A DNA stretch of 23,398 nucleotides from DATARH01 sp036264235. GTDB taxonomy: Bacteria; Pseudomonadota; Alphaproteobacteria; ATCC43930; CGMCC-115725. The stretch lies in contig DATARH010000106.1 in assembly GCA_036264235.1 (NCBI GenBank), positions 1 to 23,398 of the forward strand, given 5' to 3'. The position numbers were made by a program, and so were the translations under genes. The notes beneath the pieces are model-generated. The model worked only from the letters and a program-made list of their open reading frames with translations, was not told the DNA's origin and searched no databases. This document shows, piece after piece, positions 1 to 7,493 of the stretch; the stretch's first letter is position 1, and each line of letters begins with the position of its first letter.

Positions 1-42
1 GCCGTCGATAACCTCGCCGCCGCGCAGGACGAAATCAGTCAT
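1..42 (-). CDS. Amidohydrolase-like protein, N-terminal fragment
   Basis: Only the first 14 codons are in the window; the gene runs off the left edge. They read MTDFVLRGGEVIDG, the short first beta-strand and 'RGG-x-V-x-DG' turn that open many metal-dependent amidohydrolases such as D-aminoacylases and dihydropyrimidinases. The ATG overlaps the TGA of the upstream dehydratase gene by the bases ATGA, so the two are very probably translationally coupled. The family call rests on a few residues and the exact substrate class cannot be told. Confidence 0.5.
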   Translation of the reverse strand, partial: MTDFVLRGGEVIDG

Positions 43-1769
43 CGGGCGGCCCCCTCCAGCGGTCGTTTGCGCAAAAAATTGAAATCGCAGCCGCGGTCGG
101 CCTGCAGGATTTCGCGGCGATAGAGCTGCGCATAGCCGCGCTCGGGTTCGGGTGGGAGCGGCGCGGGGCGGCGGGCCAGCTCCTCGGGCGAGACCAAGAG
201 GTCGATGCGCCGCTCCTTGACCGACAGCCGGATGCGATCGCCGTTCCGCACCCTGGCCAGCGGCCCTCCCGAAGCCGCGTCGGGTGTTACATGCAGGACG
301 ATCGAACCATAGGCCGTGCCGCTCATCCGCGCGTCCGAAATTCGCACCATGTCCTTGACCCCGGCCCGCGCGAGTTTTTGCGGGATCGGCAGATAGCCGG
401 CCTCCGGCATGCCCGAGGGACTCGTCGGCCCGGCATTCTGCAGCACCAGGAAATCGTCGGGGGTGACGTCGAGCCCGGGATCGTCGATCCGCGCCGACAA
501 ATCCTCAAGCGACGAAAACACGACGGCGCGGCCCTCGCGCTCGAACAGCTTCGGGTCGGCGGCCGAGCGCTTGAAGATCGCGCCCTGTGGCGCCAGCGAA
601 CCGAACAGCGCGACGAGCCCGCCATAGGGCAGCAGCGGTTCGGCTAGCGGCCGCACGACCTCGCGGTCCACTCGCCCGACCGGGCCCGCCAGTCGCTCGC
701 CAAGCGTCTCGCCGGCGACCGTGAGGCAGTCGAGGTTGAGCAGCGGCTGCAATTCGCGCAGCACCGCGCCGATGCCGCCGGCCGCGAACAAATCCTCCAT
801 GTAATGCGGCCCGGTCGGCTTGAGGTCGACGATAACCGGTGTCGTGTCGCTGATCTCGTTGAGCCGGCGCAGGTCGATATCGACCCCGGCGCGACCGGCG
901 ATCGCGGTCAGATGGATCACCGCATTGGTCGAGCCGCCGATCGCCATCAGCACACGCATCGCATTCTCGACCGATTGCGGCGTCACGATGCGGTCGGGGG
1001 TAATCCCGCCAGCGGCGAGCTGCATCGCGGCGCGGCCGGTCTCCTCGGCGGCGCGCAGCCGGTCGGCATGCACCGCCGGGATCGCGGCGCTGCCCGGCAG
1101 GATCATGCCGAGCGCCTCGGCGATCGAGGCCATCGTGCTGGCGGTGCCCATCACCGCGCAGGTGCCGGCGGTGGTCGCGAGATTGCCCTCGACCTCCTGG
1201 ATTTCGGCGTCGCCGATCTCGCCGGCGCGGAACTTGGCCCAGAACCGGCGGCAATCGGTGCAGGCGCCGAGCCGCTCGCCCTGCCAGCGCGAGGTCAGCA
1301 TCGGCCCTGCGATCAGCTGGATCGCCGGTCGGTTCGCCGACACCGCCCCCATCAGCTGCGCCGGCACCGTCTTGTCGCAGCCGCCGACCAGCACGACCGC
1401 GTCCATCGGCTGGGCGCGGATCATCTCCTCGGTGTCGATCGCCATCAGGTTGCGGAACATCAGGCTTGTCGGGCTCAGGAACACCTCGCCCAGCGAGATC
1501 GTCGGAAACACCAGCGGCAGGCCGCCGGCCGCGAGCACGCCGCGCTTCACCGCCTCGATCAGTTCGGGGAAATGGCGGTGGCAGTTGTTGAAGCCGGAGC
1601 GGGTGTCGGCGATGCCGATCACCGGCCGCGACAGCATGTCGAGCGAATAGCCCATCGAGCGGGCGAAGGACCGCCGCAAATACAGCGCGAAATCCGGGTC
1701 GCCGTAATTGGTCAGCCCCCTGGCTAATCCATGCGGGCCGAGGCCAGTGGGACGCGCCGGGTCACTCAT
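39..1769 (-). CDS. IlvD/Edd-family dehydratase, sugar-acid (aldonate) type
   Basis: A 576-residue Fe-S dehydratase. The chosen ATG begins MSDPARPTG and is preceded by a GAGG Shine-Dalgarno-like site; an upstream in-frame start would add 20 residues unlike the family. Three cysteines lie where [2Fe-2S] ligands are expected: C63 (NNCH), C131 (GGCDKT) and C204 (AGTCAVMG). K133 is the position of the carbamylated Mg-binding lysine, and S483 in RMSGTAYG is the likely catalytic serine. From memory, the cysteine spacing matches Rhizobium L-arabinonate dehydratase, and the RHFPELIEAVKRG region also resembles aldonate dehydratases rather than the biosynthetic enzyme. The likely reaction is dehydration of an aldonic acid to a 2-keto-3-deoxy acid in the cytoplasm. 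The stop overlaps the start of the amidohydrolase-like gene. Substrate is not determinable; a role in valine/isoleucine synthesis is less likely. Confidence 0.85.
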   Translation of the reverse strand: MSDPARPTGLGPHGLARGLTNYGDPDFALYLRRSFARSMGYSLDMLSRPVIGIADTRSGFNNCHRHFPELIEAVKRGVLAAGGLPLVFPTISLGEVFLSPTSLMFRNLMAIDTEEMIRAQPMDAVVLVGGCDKTVPAQLMGAVSANRPAIQLIAGPMLTSRWQGERLGACTDCRRFWAKFRAGEIGDAEIQEVEGNLATTAGTCAVMGTASTMASIAEALGMILPGSAAIPAVHADRLRAAEETGRAAMQLAAGGITPDRIVTPQSVENAMRVLMAIGGSTNAVIHLTAIAGRAGVDIDLRRLNEISDTTPVIVDLKPTGPHYMEDLFAAGGIGAVLRELQPLLNLDCLTVAGETLGERLAGPVGRVDREVVRPLAEPLLPYGGLVALFGSLAPQGAIFKRSAADPKLFEREGRAVVFSSLEDLSARIDDPGLDVTPDDFLVLQNAGPTSPSGMPEAGYLPIPQKLARAGVKDMVRISDARMSGTAYGSIVLHVTPDAASGGPLARVRNGDRIRLSVKERRIDLLVSPEELARRPAPLPPEPERGYAQLYRREILQADRGCDFNFLRKRPLEGAAR

Positions 1770-1801
1770 CGAAATCCTCGCGAAAATAGCGTTCGACCTA
1801 A

Positions 1802-1830
1802 CTTGCCGCCGCGCGGGGCTCGGCGGCAAG
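1802..1830 (-). terminator. Hairpin downstream of the antiporter gene
   Basis: CTTGCCGCCG and CGGCGGCAAG form a perfect 10-bp stem with a 9-base loop, starting 12 bases after the antiporter stop codon in its direction of transcription. No clear run of T follows, so it is a strong hairpin but not a textbook intrinsic terminator. It separates the antiporter from the dehydratase and suggests the latter has its own promoter in the remaining short gap. Confidence 0.5.
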
Positions 1831-1841
1831 CGGCGCGGGCA

Positions 1842-4088
1842 TCAACTCGAGACGAACAGGATCGAGCGCGGTGATTCCGCCAGAGTGGCCGCCGCGGTGT
1901 CGCCGAAGAACAGCGTCGCGCCCGACCGCCGGCTGACCCCCATCACAACCAGATTGTGCCGCGTGCGGCGCAGCTGCGACAGGATGGCATCGGCCGCGGT
2001 AGCCCGGGTGCGCGCCGCGGTCCTGACGGGGACCCCGAGCCTGTCGCCCATCTCGACGATCTCGCGCAAGATCGTCGCCTCATCCTCGCCGCTGACCCAG
2101 GCGGTGCCGAGGCGGCGGCGCCACGACCCGGCGGTCGAGCGGACATACAGCACGGTCACCGCGCCATGGTCGGCTCGCGCCAGCATCAAGGCGACCTCGG
2201 CGCCGTTGCGCGAATACGCGGTGCCGGTCACCGGCACCAGGATGTCGAGGGCGCGGCCGGGTTCGGGCCGGCGATGTCCGCCGCGCGCGACGACGACCGC
2301 GAACGGTCCCTCGAACCCTTCCGCGAGCCGCGCCACGCGCTCGTCGAAGCCGCTCTCCTCGGCCTCCGGTTCGACGCCGACCACCAACAGGTCGTAACCC
2401 TTCTGCGCCTCGCGTTCGACGGTTTCTTCGGCCGGCGCGTCCTGACGCTGGGTCCGGATATCAACCGGTTCCGGCGCCGCTTCGGTTTCGGCGTGGTCAC
2501 GCTCGACCGCGTCGGCGGTCGCCGTCACAAGCCGTTTCATCCGCTCAGCTGTCGCCGGTTTGCGGCTGCGCCCTTGCCGCGCCGCGGCCTCGACCGGCAC
2601 GATCGTCGTCGGGATGCGGCGGATGCCGGCGAGCAGGCCGATCAGGCGCGAGGCGAACCGGCCGGTCGGACTGTCATCGACCGCAACCAGCAGCCGCTCC
2701 ATGTTGGTGACGAAGCCGCGCGCCTCGAACGCCTCGCGTTCCAGACGCGCCTCCTCCTCGGGCTTGAGCGGCAGGCGTCCGAGCTGCCAGCGCAGCATCG
2801 GCGGCATCGCCATCGTCGTGACGATCGTCATCGCCAGGATCGTCGTGAACAGATCACGGTTCAAGGCGCCCAGCGACAACCCTATCGTGGCGACGACGAC
2901 CTCTGTCGAACCGCGCGCGTTCATGCCGCAACCGAGCGCCAGCGACTCGCCGATACTGAACCCGGCGAAAGCGCCGCCGACAAAGGCGCCACCGAATTTG
3001 CCGAGGCTGGCGATGCCGATCAGAACCAGGGTGAACAGCAGCAGCTCCGGATGCGCGAGCGCCGCGACATCGGCGCCCAGCCCGGCAAGCCCGAAAAACA
3101 CCGGCATGAACAGCGCGACGATCAGACCGCGCAGCTGCTCGTCGATATGCCGGGTCAGGATCGGCGACTGGCCGACCAGGATGCCGGCGATAAAAGCGCC
3201 GAGGATCGCATGCACGCCGATGGCATCGGTGATCAGCGCCATCACCCCCATGATCACCAGGATCGTCGTAATCACGGGCATCTCGCTGACGAAGCTGTCA
3301 TTGGCCCAGCGGATCAGCCGGAAGACCAGGCGCCGGCCGAGGGTCAGGCTCAGCATCAGGAAGGCCGCGGTGCCGAGGATCGTTTCCGCTAGCGGTAAGG
3401 GCTCGATCCGGCCCTGGCCGGCGATGCCGAGAATGACCGCCAGAAGGATCCAGCCGATCGTGTCGTCGATGATGGCGGAAGCGAGGATGACCTGGCCGAC
3501 CGTGCGCCGCATGAAATTCAGGTCGCGGATCGTTGCGGCGACGATTTTGACCGAGGCGATCGACAGCGCCGTACCGAGAAAGAGAGCGGTGATCAGCCGC
3601 TGGTCGGGATGCGGCAGCATATGGTCCGGCAGAAATTCGCCCAGCGCGAAGCCGCAGACAAACGGCACGCTGATGCCCGCGATCGAAACCGAAATCGCGG
3701 CGCCGCGCGTCTGCCGCACCAGGCCCATATCGGTTTCCATCCCGGTCAGCAGCAACAGCATCAGGATGCCGAGCTGCGCGACGGCGTCGATCATGCTTTT
3801 CTGCGCCGGCGCGCTCGGAAACAATGCGTGCTGTAGGTCCGGGACGATTGCGCCCAGCACCGATGGGCCGAGCAGGATTCCGGCGATCAGCTGGCCCATG
3901 ACCGCCGGCTGGCCGAAGCGCTGCATCGCCTCGCCGAGCAGCCGCCCGCAGGCGAGCAGCACGATGATCTGCGCCAGGAACACAACCTCGGACGACGCGT
4001 GCGGGATCGCCTCGGCCGCAAGCGCGGCCGGGGCTCCGAGCGGCAGCAGCGCCGGCGTAACCCACTTCAGCCACCGTCTTGCAATCAT
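1842..4088 (-). CDS. Kef-type (CPA2) cation/proton antiporter with two USP domains
   Basis: A 748-residue inner-membrane protein. The ATG chosen (MIARRWLKWV) has a GGAG Shine-Dalgarno site and gives a signal-peptide-like start with an Ala-rich end near residue 25; the open frame continues 74 codons further upstream without family-like sequence. Residues about 35-435 hold around a dozen hydrophobic helices. D208-D209 in SAIIDDTIG is the Asp pair of the CPA2 ion site, and MNARGSTEVVVA (389-400) is a conserved Kef/NhaS-type motif. Residues about 463-603 and 613-748 are two universal-stress-protein domains; the first contains an acidic, Glu/Ala-rich insertion (about 530-562). Glycines of the USP ATP-binding motif are irregularly spaced (716-730), so nucleotide binding is uncertain. 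K+ or Na+ specificity cannot be read. The role is probably pH or ion homeostasis. The gene is followed by a hairpin and is divergent from the XRE regulator gene. Confidence 0.88.
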   Translation of the reverse strand: MIARRWLKWVTPALLPLGAPAALAAEAIPHASSEVVFLAQIIVLLACGRLLGEAMQRFGQPAVMGQLIAGILLGPSVLGAIVPDLQHALFPSAPAQKSMIDAVAQLGILMLLLLTGMETDMGLVRQTRGAAISVSIAGISVPFVCGFALGEFLPDHMLPHPDQRLITALFLGTALSIASVKIVAATIRDLNFMRRTVGQVILASAIIDDTIGWILLAVILGIAGQGRIEPLPLAETILGTAAFLMLSLTLGRRLVFRLIRWANDSFVSEMPVITTILVIMGVMALITDAIGVHAILGAFIAGILVGQSPILTRHIDEQLRGLIVALFMPVFFGLAGLGADVAALAHPELLLFTLVLIGIASLGKFGGAFVGGAFAGFSIGESLALGCGMNARGSTEVVVATIGLSLGALNRDLFTTILAMTIVTTMAMPPMLRWQLGRLPLKPEEEARLEREAFEARGFVTNMERLLVAVDDSPTGRFASRLIGLLAGIRRIPTTIVPVEAAARQGRSRKPATAERMKRLVTATADAVERDHAETEAAPEPVDIRTQRQDAPAEETVEREAQKGYDLLVVGVEPEAEESGFDERVARLAEGFEGPFAVVVARGGHRRPEPGRALDILVPVTGTAYSRNGAEVALMLARADHGAVTVLYVRSTAGSWRRRLGTAWVSGEDEATILREIVEMGDRLGVPVRTAARTRATAADAILSQLRRTRHNLVVMGVSRRSGATLFFGDTAAATLAESPRSILFVSS

Positions 4089-4513
4089 CCTGGCTCCGGT
4101 GCTGCCATCCGGTCCTCGGTGGCCGGCGCGGCGCAGGGAATAAGGGTGTCGCGAAAGAAACTGCCGCGACAGACCCGCATCGGGCGAAATCGACCCGAGG
4201 GAAACGCCTGCTCGATTAGGAATGTCTGGTCGGCGGTAATTGTTCCGACGCCGCCAATTCCGGCAGTTCTCGGAACTGTTCGCACGTTCCGACGCCTCGT
4301 TTCGCCGCACTCCGTCTCAGTCTTGAATATTTCTTTGCCGGGTATGCGGGTGTTTGATTCGGGGCGGTCACGCGAATGCTAATTGGAAGCGAGGCTTTGC
4401 CGACTACATTAGACCGGTTGGGAATTCCCGCGACTATTTCGCGTTGACGGGAATGGCGACATGGGCTCGTGCCGCGATTTCGCGTGCGGGCGACACAACC
4501 ATGGGTGACTAGA
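4089..4513. other. Intergenic region between antiporter and XRE gene
   Basis: This is a 425-bp divergent spacer, visibly richer in A and T than the flanking genes over about 4200-4460. It should contain promoters for the antiporter (minus) and the regulator (plus), but no convincing -35/-10 pair could be fixed. Besides the palindrome reported separately, TTCCCG (4425-4430) and CGGGAA (4448-4453) form a wider inverted repeat. The short open frames here look like chance frames rather than genes. Confidence 0.6.
4420..4429. promoter_or_regulatory. Perfect palindrome, possible XRE operator
   Basis: GGGAATTCCC is a perfect 10-bp palindrome about 85 bases upstream of the XRE start codon. A related half-site, CGGGAA, follows at 4448-4453. 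Small XRE repressors often bind such sites and control their own genes, so autoregulation is possible. This is inference from position and symmetry only. Confidence 0.35.
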
Positions 4514-4885
4514 ATGGCAAAGCCGAAAAGAGGACGGTCGACGGCCGCGATCGACGATCATGTCGGAGCCCGCATCCGCGAGCGGCGCATCATGCTCGGA
4601 CTAACCCAGCAGCAGCTTGCCGAGATGATCGGCGTTACCTACCAGCAGGCCCATAAATACGAGCGCGGGATCAACCGTGTCTCGGCCGGTCGGCTGTTCG
4701 AGATCGCCCGCGTATTGAACGCGCCGATCACCTACTTCTACGAAGGTCTGGGCGAGGAGACGCCGCGGCCGGTGGCACCGCATCAGCGGATGCTGCTGGA
4801 AATCGCCCGCAACTTTGCAGAAATCCAGAACGAGCGGCACCAGGAGGCGGTCAGTCAATTGGCCCGCGCGCTCGCGGGTCGCTGA
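4514..4885 (+). CDS. XRE-family transcriptional regulator (PraR/PhrR-like)
   Basis: A 123-residue DNA-binding protein. Residues about 17-75 form an HTH_3 domain: RIRERRIMLGLTQQQLAEMIG with recognition-helix region VTYQQAHKYERGINRVSAGR. The wording and length resemble the PraR/PhrR/BabR group of alphaproteobacterial XRE regulators, in which the HTH is followed by a short helical tail (here 86-123). The ATG at MAKPKRG was chosen because the HTH begins about 15 residues later; an in-frame GTG 45 bases upstream is possible. Neither start has a strong ribosome site. The gene stands alone between divergent and convergent neighbours, with a terminator-like hairpin after it. Target genes are unknown; the nearest candidates are itself and the antiporter. 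Confidence 0.88.
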   Translation: MAKPKRGRSTAAIDDHVGARIRERRIMLGLTQQQLAEMIGVTYQQAHKYERGINRVSAGRLFEIARVLNAPITYFYEGLGEETPRPVAPHQRMLLEIARNFAEIQNERHQEAVSQLARALAGR

Positions 4886-4910
4886 CCGAGTTCACGTCTA
4901 CCAAGGCGGG

Positions 4911-4936
4911 GCCGGCGTTCGCTTCGGAACGCCGGC
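4911..4936. terminator. Bidirectional hairpin between convergent genes
   Basis: GCCGGCGTTC and GAACGCCGGC make a perfect 10-bp stem around the loop GCTTCG. It lies 25 bases after the XRE stop and 22 bases beyond the aldolase stop, the expected place for a shared terminator of convergent genes. There is no T-run on either side. Confidence 0.6.
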
Positions 4937-4958
4937 CGGCTAGGTCAGGCCGGCTAAC

Positions 4959-5747
4959 TCAGGTGCGATAGCTCGGGTCGAGCCGGTCGCACAGCCGCAG
5001 CAGCGCCGGCCATTCCCGTTGCCCCTGCAGTCTGGGCGTGTTGCCGCTGTTGGCGAACAGCGCCGCCTGCCGCTCGCAGGTCTCCGCGTCCGGAATCACG
5101 ATCTTTTGCCCCGAAGCGGCCGCGGCCTGGATTTTCAGCTGCGCCTCGGCCGACCGCTCGAAATGATAGGTCAGCGAAAACGCCTCGGCCACATTGCGAC
5201 CCGTGGCGAGGAGCCCATGGTTGCGCAGCACAAGCACCGGGTGAATGCCAATGCTGCGCTGCAGCCGCTCGCGCTCGTCCATATCGAGCGAGACGCCCTC
5301 GTAATCGTGATAGCCGAGGCGGTTGTAGAAGCGCATCGCCCATTGGCTCAGCGGCAACAGCCCGTCCTCCAGGGCGCCGACCGCGATGTCGGCCTCGGTA
5401 TGAGTGTGGATTACGCATTCGACATCGGGCCGGCTCATATAGATCGCGCCATGGATCACGATGCCGGCATAGATCGGCTCGTATTCCGACGGCTCGAGCA
5501 CATTGCCTTCGAGATCGACCTTCAGCAGGTTCGATGCGGTGATCTCGTCGAACATTAGCCCCATCGCATTGGTGAAGAACTGGTCCGTGGTGCCCGGCAC
5601 CCGCGCCGTGTTGTGGGTCAGCACCAGATCGTCCCAGCCGAAATGCGCGATCAGCCGATAGCAGGCGGCGAGATCGACCCGCACCGCCCACTCCTCGGGG
5701 CTGATGTGCCGCGGCCGCAAGCTGAGCCTCGTTTCGAGCGAATCCAT
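4959..5747 (-). CDS. Class II aldolase/adducin family protein
   Basis: A 262-residue cytoplasmic protein with the class II aldolase/adducin fold. Metal-ligand candidates are H114 and H116 in CVIHTHTEAD and H177 in LVLRNHGLLATG, the order and spacing of the zinc histidines of fuculose-phosphate aldolase relatives. The segment IHGAIYMSRPDVE (98-110) is a family hallmark. The start has a GGAGAA site seven bases upstream. It is the last of three genes (thiolase-like, DUF35, aldolase) with gaps of 4 and 22 bp, so it is probably co-transcribed with them. Related proteins include aldolases, decarboxylases and epimerases; the substrate here cannot be told, but the neighbours suggest a carbon-carbon cleavage or acyl-CoA pathway. 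Confidence 0.85.
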   Translation of the reverse strand: MDSLETRLSLRPRHISPEEWAVRVDLAACYRLIAHFGWDDLVLTHNTARVPGTTDQFFTNAMGLMFDEITASNLLKVDLEGNVLEPSEYEPIYAGIVIHGAIYMSRPDVECVIHTHTEADIAVGALEDGLLPLSQWAMRFYNRLGYHDYEGVSLDMDERERLQRSIGIHPVLVLRNHGLLATGRNVAEAFSLTYHFERSAEAQLKIQAAAASGQKIVIPDAETCERQAALFANSGNTPRLQGQREWPALLRLCDRLDPSYRT

Positions 5748-5769
5748 TGTTCTTTCTCCAGGGCAGAAA

Positions 5770-6165
5770 TCAGGCAGGCGTGAACATCGGCACCGGTGGG
5801 CCGCCGTCGCTTGGTTTGAACACGAGCTTGACCCTTTGGCCGATCTTCACCGCATCGAGGTCGCAATCGACGATGTTGGTCATCATCGTCGGGCCCTCGG
5901 CCAGGGTCACATAGGCAATGCAATACGGCACCGGTGCCCGCCGCATCACGCTGTAAGTATACACCGTGGCGTTGCCGGAGGCCGGCTGCCACTCGACCTT
6001 GTCGCTGAAGCAGAATGGGCAGTGCCGGCGCGGGTAGAAATGCGGCTCGCCGCAGGCCGTGCATTTGCCGTAAAGCAGCTTGCCCTCGGCGGTCGCGTCG
6101 AAAAACGGCTGCGTCTCCGGATTGGTCGGCGGCGCGGCGAGCTTGCGATCCTGTGCTTGCGCCAT
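5770..6165 (-). CDS. DUF35 OB-fold/zinc-ribbon acyl-CoA-binding protein
   Basis: A 131-residue protein. C35, C38, C49 and C52 (KCTACGE, RHCPFC) form a rubredoxin-like zinc ribbon. The following segment (about 60-125, with TVYTYSVMRRAPVPYCIAYV) is the DUF35 OB fold. In characterised systems such proteins bind thiolase-like enzymes and channel acyl-CoA, for example ChsH2 with the aldolase Ltp2 in steroid side-chain loss. Here the gene starts 4 bp after the thiolase-like gene, behind a GGAGTGAGG ribosome site, so a stable complex with that protein is the simplest reading. The ligand is not known. Confidence 0.88.
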   Translation of the reverse strand: MAQAQDRKLAAPPTNPETQPFFDATAEGKLLYGKCTACGEPHFYPRRHCPFCFSDKVEWQPASGNATVYTYSVMRRAPVPYCIAYVTLAEGPTMMTNIVDCDLDAVKIGQRVKLVFKPSDGGPPVPMFTPA

Positions 6166-6169
6166 CGCC

Positions 6170-7342
6170 TCACTCCCTCTCCAGGATCACGGTTGCGGCG
6201 GCATGCCGGGTGCCGAGCGACCCGCCGGTGCCGTGCGCAATCGCCAGATCGCAATTCTTCACCTGCACCTTCGGATGCGCCTCGCCGCGTAATTGCCGCA
6301 CCGCTTCCAGCACCTTGGTCAGCCCGCCGCGGTTCGACGGGTGGTTGTTGCAGAGGCCGCCGCCATCGGTGTTGAACGGCAATTTGCCGACCCCGGCGAT
6401 CAGGTTGCCGTCGGAGACGAACTTGCCGCCTTGGCCCTTCTCGCAGAAACCGAGATCCTCGATCTGCATCACCACGGTGATCGTGAAGCTGTCGTAGATC
6501 GAGGCATATTTGATGTCGGCCGGCTTGACCCCGGCCTCGGCGAACGCGGCCGGGCCCGACCACACCGCGCCCGAATAGGTTAGATCGACCTTGCCGCCCA
6601 TCTGGTGCTTCGGTGCCTCGCCGGCGCCGCGCACCTTGACCAGCGGCCGCTTCAGGCTTTTGGCGATCTCCGGCTTGGCCAGGATAATCGCGCCGCCGCC
6701 GTCGCTGATGACGCAGCAATCGAGCCGGTGCAGCGGGTCGGCGATCATCGGCGACGACACCACCTCTTCGACCGTCACCACGTTCTGCAGCATCGCATGC
6801 GGGTTGTATTGCGCGTGCTCCGAGGCCGCGACCTTGACCCAGGCCAGCTGCTCGCTGGTGGTGCCGTACTGGTGCATGTGCCGCATCGCCGCCATCGCAT
6901 ACATGTTGGCAGTGGCCGGCGCATAGGGCAGTTCGAACGGCGTCTCCGGCATCGGCCGCTCCGGCGCCCGCGGCGCGGTGCCGGTCGCCATGCCCTCGGC
7001 GCGCGGTCGCCCGGCCAGCGTAATCAGCGCGATATCACATTTGCCGAGCGCGATCGCCTCGGCGGCATGCCCGACCTGCAGCAGGTAGGATGACCCGCCG
7101 GTGTCGGTCGAATCCATGTGGCGCAGCTTCAGCCCGAGGTAATCGGCCGCCGAGATCGGCCCGAGCCCCGGCGTGTCGCCGGCGGCGCAGAAATAGCCGT
7201 CGATGTCGTTCTTGGTGAGGCCTGCATCGTCGAGCGCGCCTTTGGCGACCTCGGCGTGGAGCTGCATCAGGCTCTTGTCGGCGGCCATCCGCGTCGGGTG
7301 TTCGTAGATGCCGACGATGTAGGCCTTGTCTCGGATGCTCAT
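6170..7342 (-). CDS. SCP-x/Ltp2-type thiolase-like protein lacking the catalytic Cys
   Basis: A 390-residue thiolase-fold protein. The start has a perfect AAGGAGG site. Family features include YIVGIYEHPTR at the N-terminus, YDSFTITV (283-290), GGGLCNNHPSNRGGL (327-341) and AHGTGGSLGTRHA (369-381). At the usual nucleophile position the sequence is DTGGSSYLL (80-88), with Ser instead of Cys. The second catalytic Cys near the C-terminus is replaced by H370, although H334 in NNHP remains. A standard thiolytic or condensing Claisen reaction is therefore unlikely. Such degenerate thiolases paired with DUF35 proteins include the retro-aldolase Ltp2. By analogy this may be a lyase acting on a beta-hydroxyacyl-CoA, which is inference. 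It is the first gene of the operon with the DUF35 and class II aldolase genes. Confidence 0.85.
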   Translation of the reverse strand: MSIRDKAYIVGIYEHPTRMAADKSLMQLHAEVAKGALDDAGLTKNDIDGYFCAAGDTPGLGPISAADYLGLKLRHMDSTDTGGSSYLLQVGHAAEAIALGKCDIALITLAGRPRAEGMATGTAPRAPERPMPETPFELPYAPATANMYAMAAMRHMHQYGTTSEQLAWVKVAASEHAQYNPHAMLQNVVTVEEVVSSPMIADPLHRLDCCVISDGGGAIILAKPEIAKSLKRPLVKVRGAGEAPKHQMGGKVDLTYSGAVWSGPAAFAEAGVKPADIKYASIYDSFTITVVMQIEDLGFCEKGQGGKFVSDGNLIAGVGKLPFNTDGGGLCNNHPSNRGGLTKVLEAVRQLRGEAHPKVQVKNCDLAIAHGTGGSLGTRHAAATVILERE

Positions 7343-7376
7343 CGCCGGCGCGCCCTCCTTATTCCGATGCAGGAAT

Positions 7377-7403
7377 GGGATACCGTTCGCCCAATGCGGT
7401 CAA
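7377..7403 (-). promoter_or_regulatory. Possible promoter of the thiolase operon
   Basis: On the minus strand TTGACC (7403-7398) is followed 15 bases later by TATCCC (7382-7377). The -35 match is good, but the spacer is short and the -10 match only partial. It lies about 35 bases before the thiolase start codon. Confidence 0.28.
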
Positions 7404-7426
7404 TCCCGGATCGCCGCCGGCCAGGA

Positions 7427-7455
7427 TTGCACCGGCCGCGCGCAGCGGCGATGAT
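7427..7455 (+). promoter_or_regulatory. Possible promoter of the hdeA-like gene
   Basis: TTGCAC (7427-7432), a 17-base spacer and GATGAT (7450-7455) sit about 40 bases before the start codon. The -10 hexamer matches the consensus at only four of six positions, so this is a weak prediction. Confidence 0.28.
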
Positions 7456-7493
7456 GCCCGCGTCTAAACCAAAGGGGTTATGGGGAGCAACCG

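Noticed and set aside
804..1727. Long plus-strand open frames opposite the dehydratase
   Set aside because: They are antisense to a gene with clear family motifs; the products are Arg/His/Pro-rich and unlike any family, as expected in GC-rich DNA.
1956..4143. Plus-strand open frames of 478 and 527 codons opposite the antiporter
   Set aside because: The antiporter frame has transmembrane helices, the DD motif and USP domains. The opposite frames have biased composition and no recognisable domain.
3999..4382. Plus-strand 127-codon frame reaching into the antiporter/XRE spacer
   Set aside because: It overlaps the antiporter N-terminus, has no ribosome site and no recognisable sequence.
6170..7342. 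Label as acetyl-CoA acetyltransferase (phaA/atoB)
   Set aside because: Both catalytic cysteine positions are substituted and the DUF35 partner is adjacent, so standard biosynthetic thiolase is not supported.
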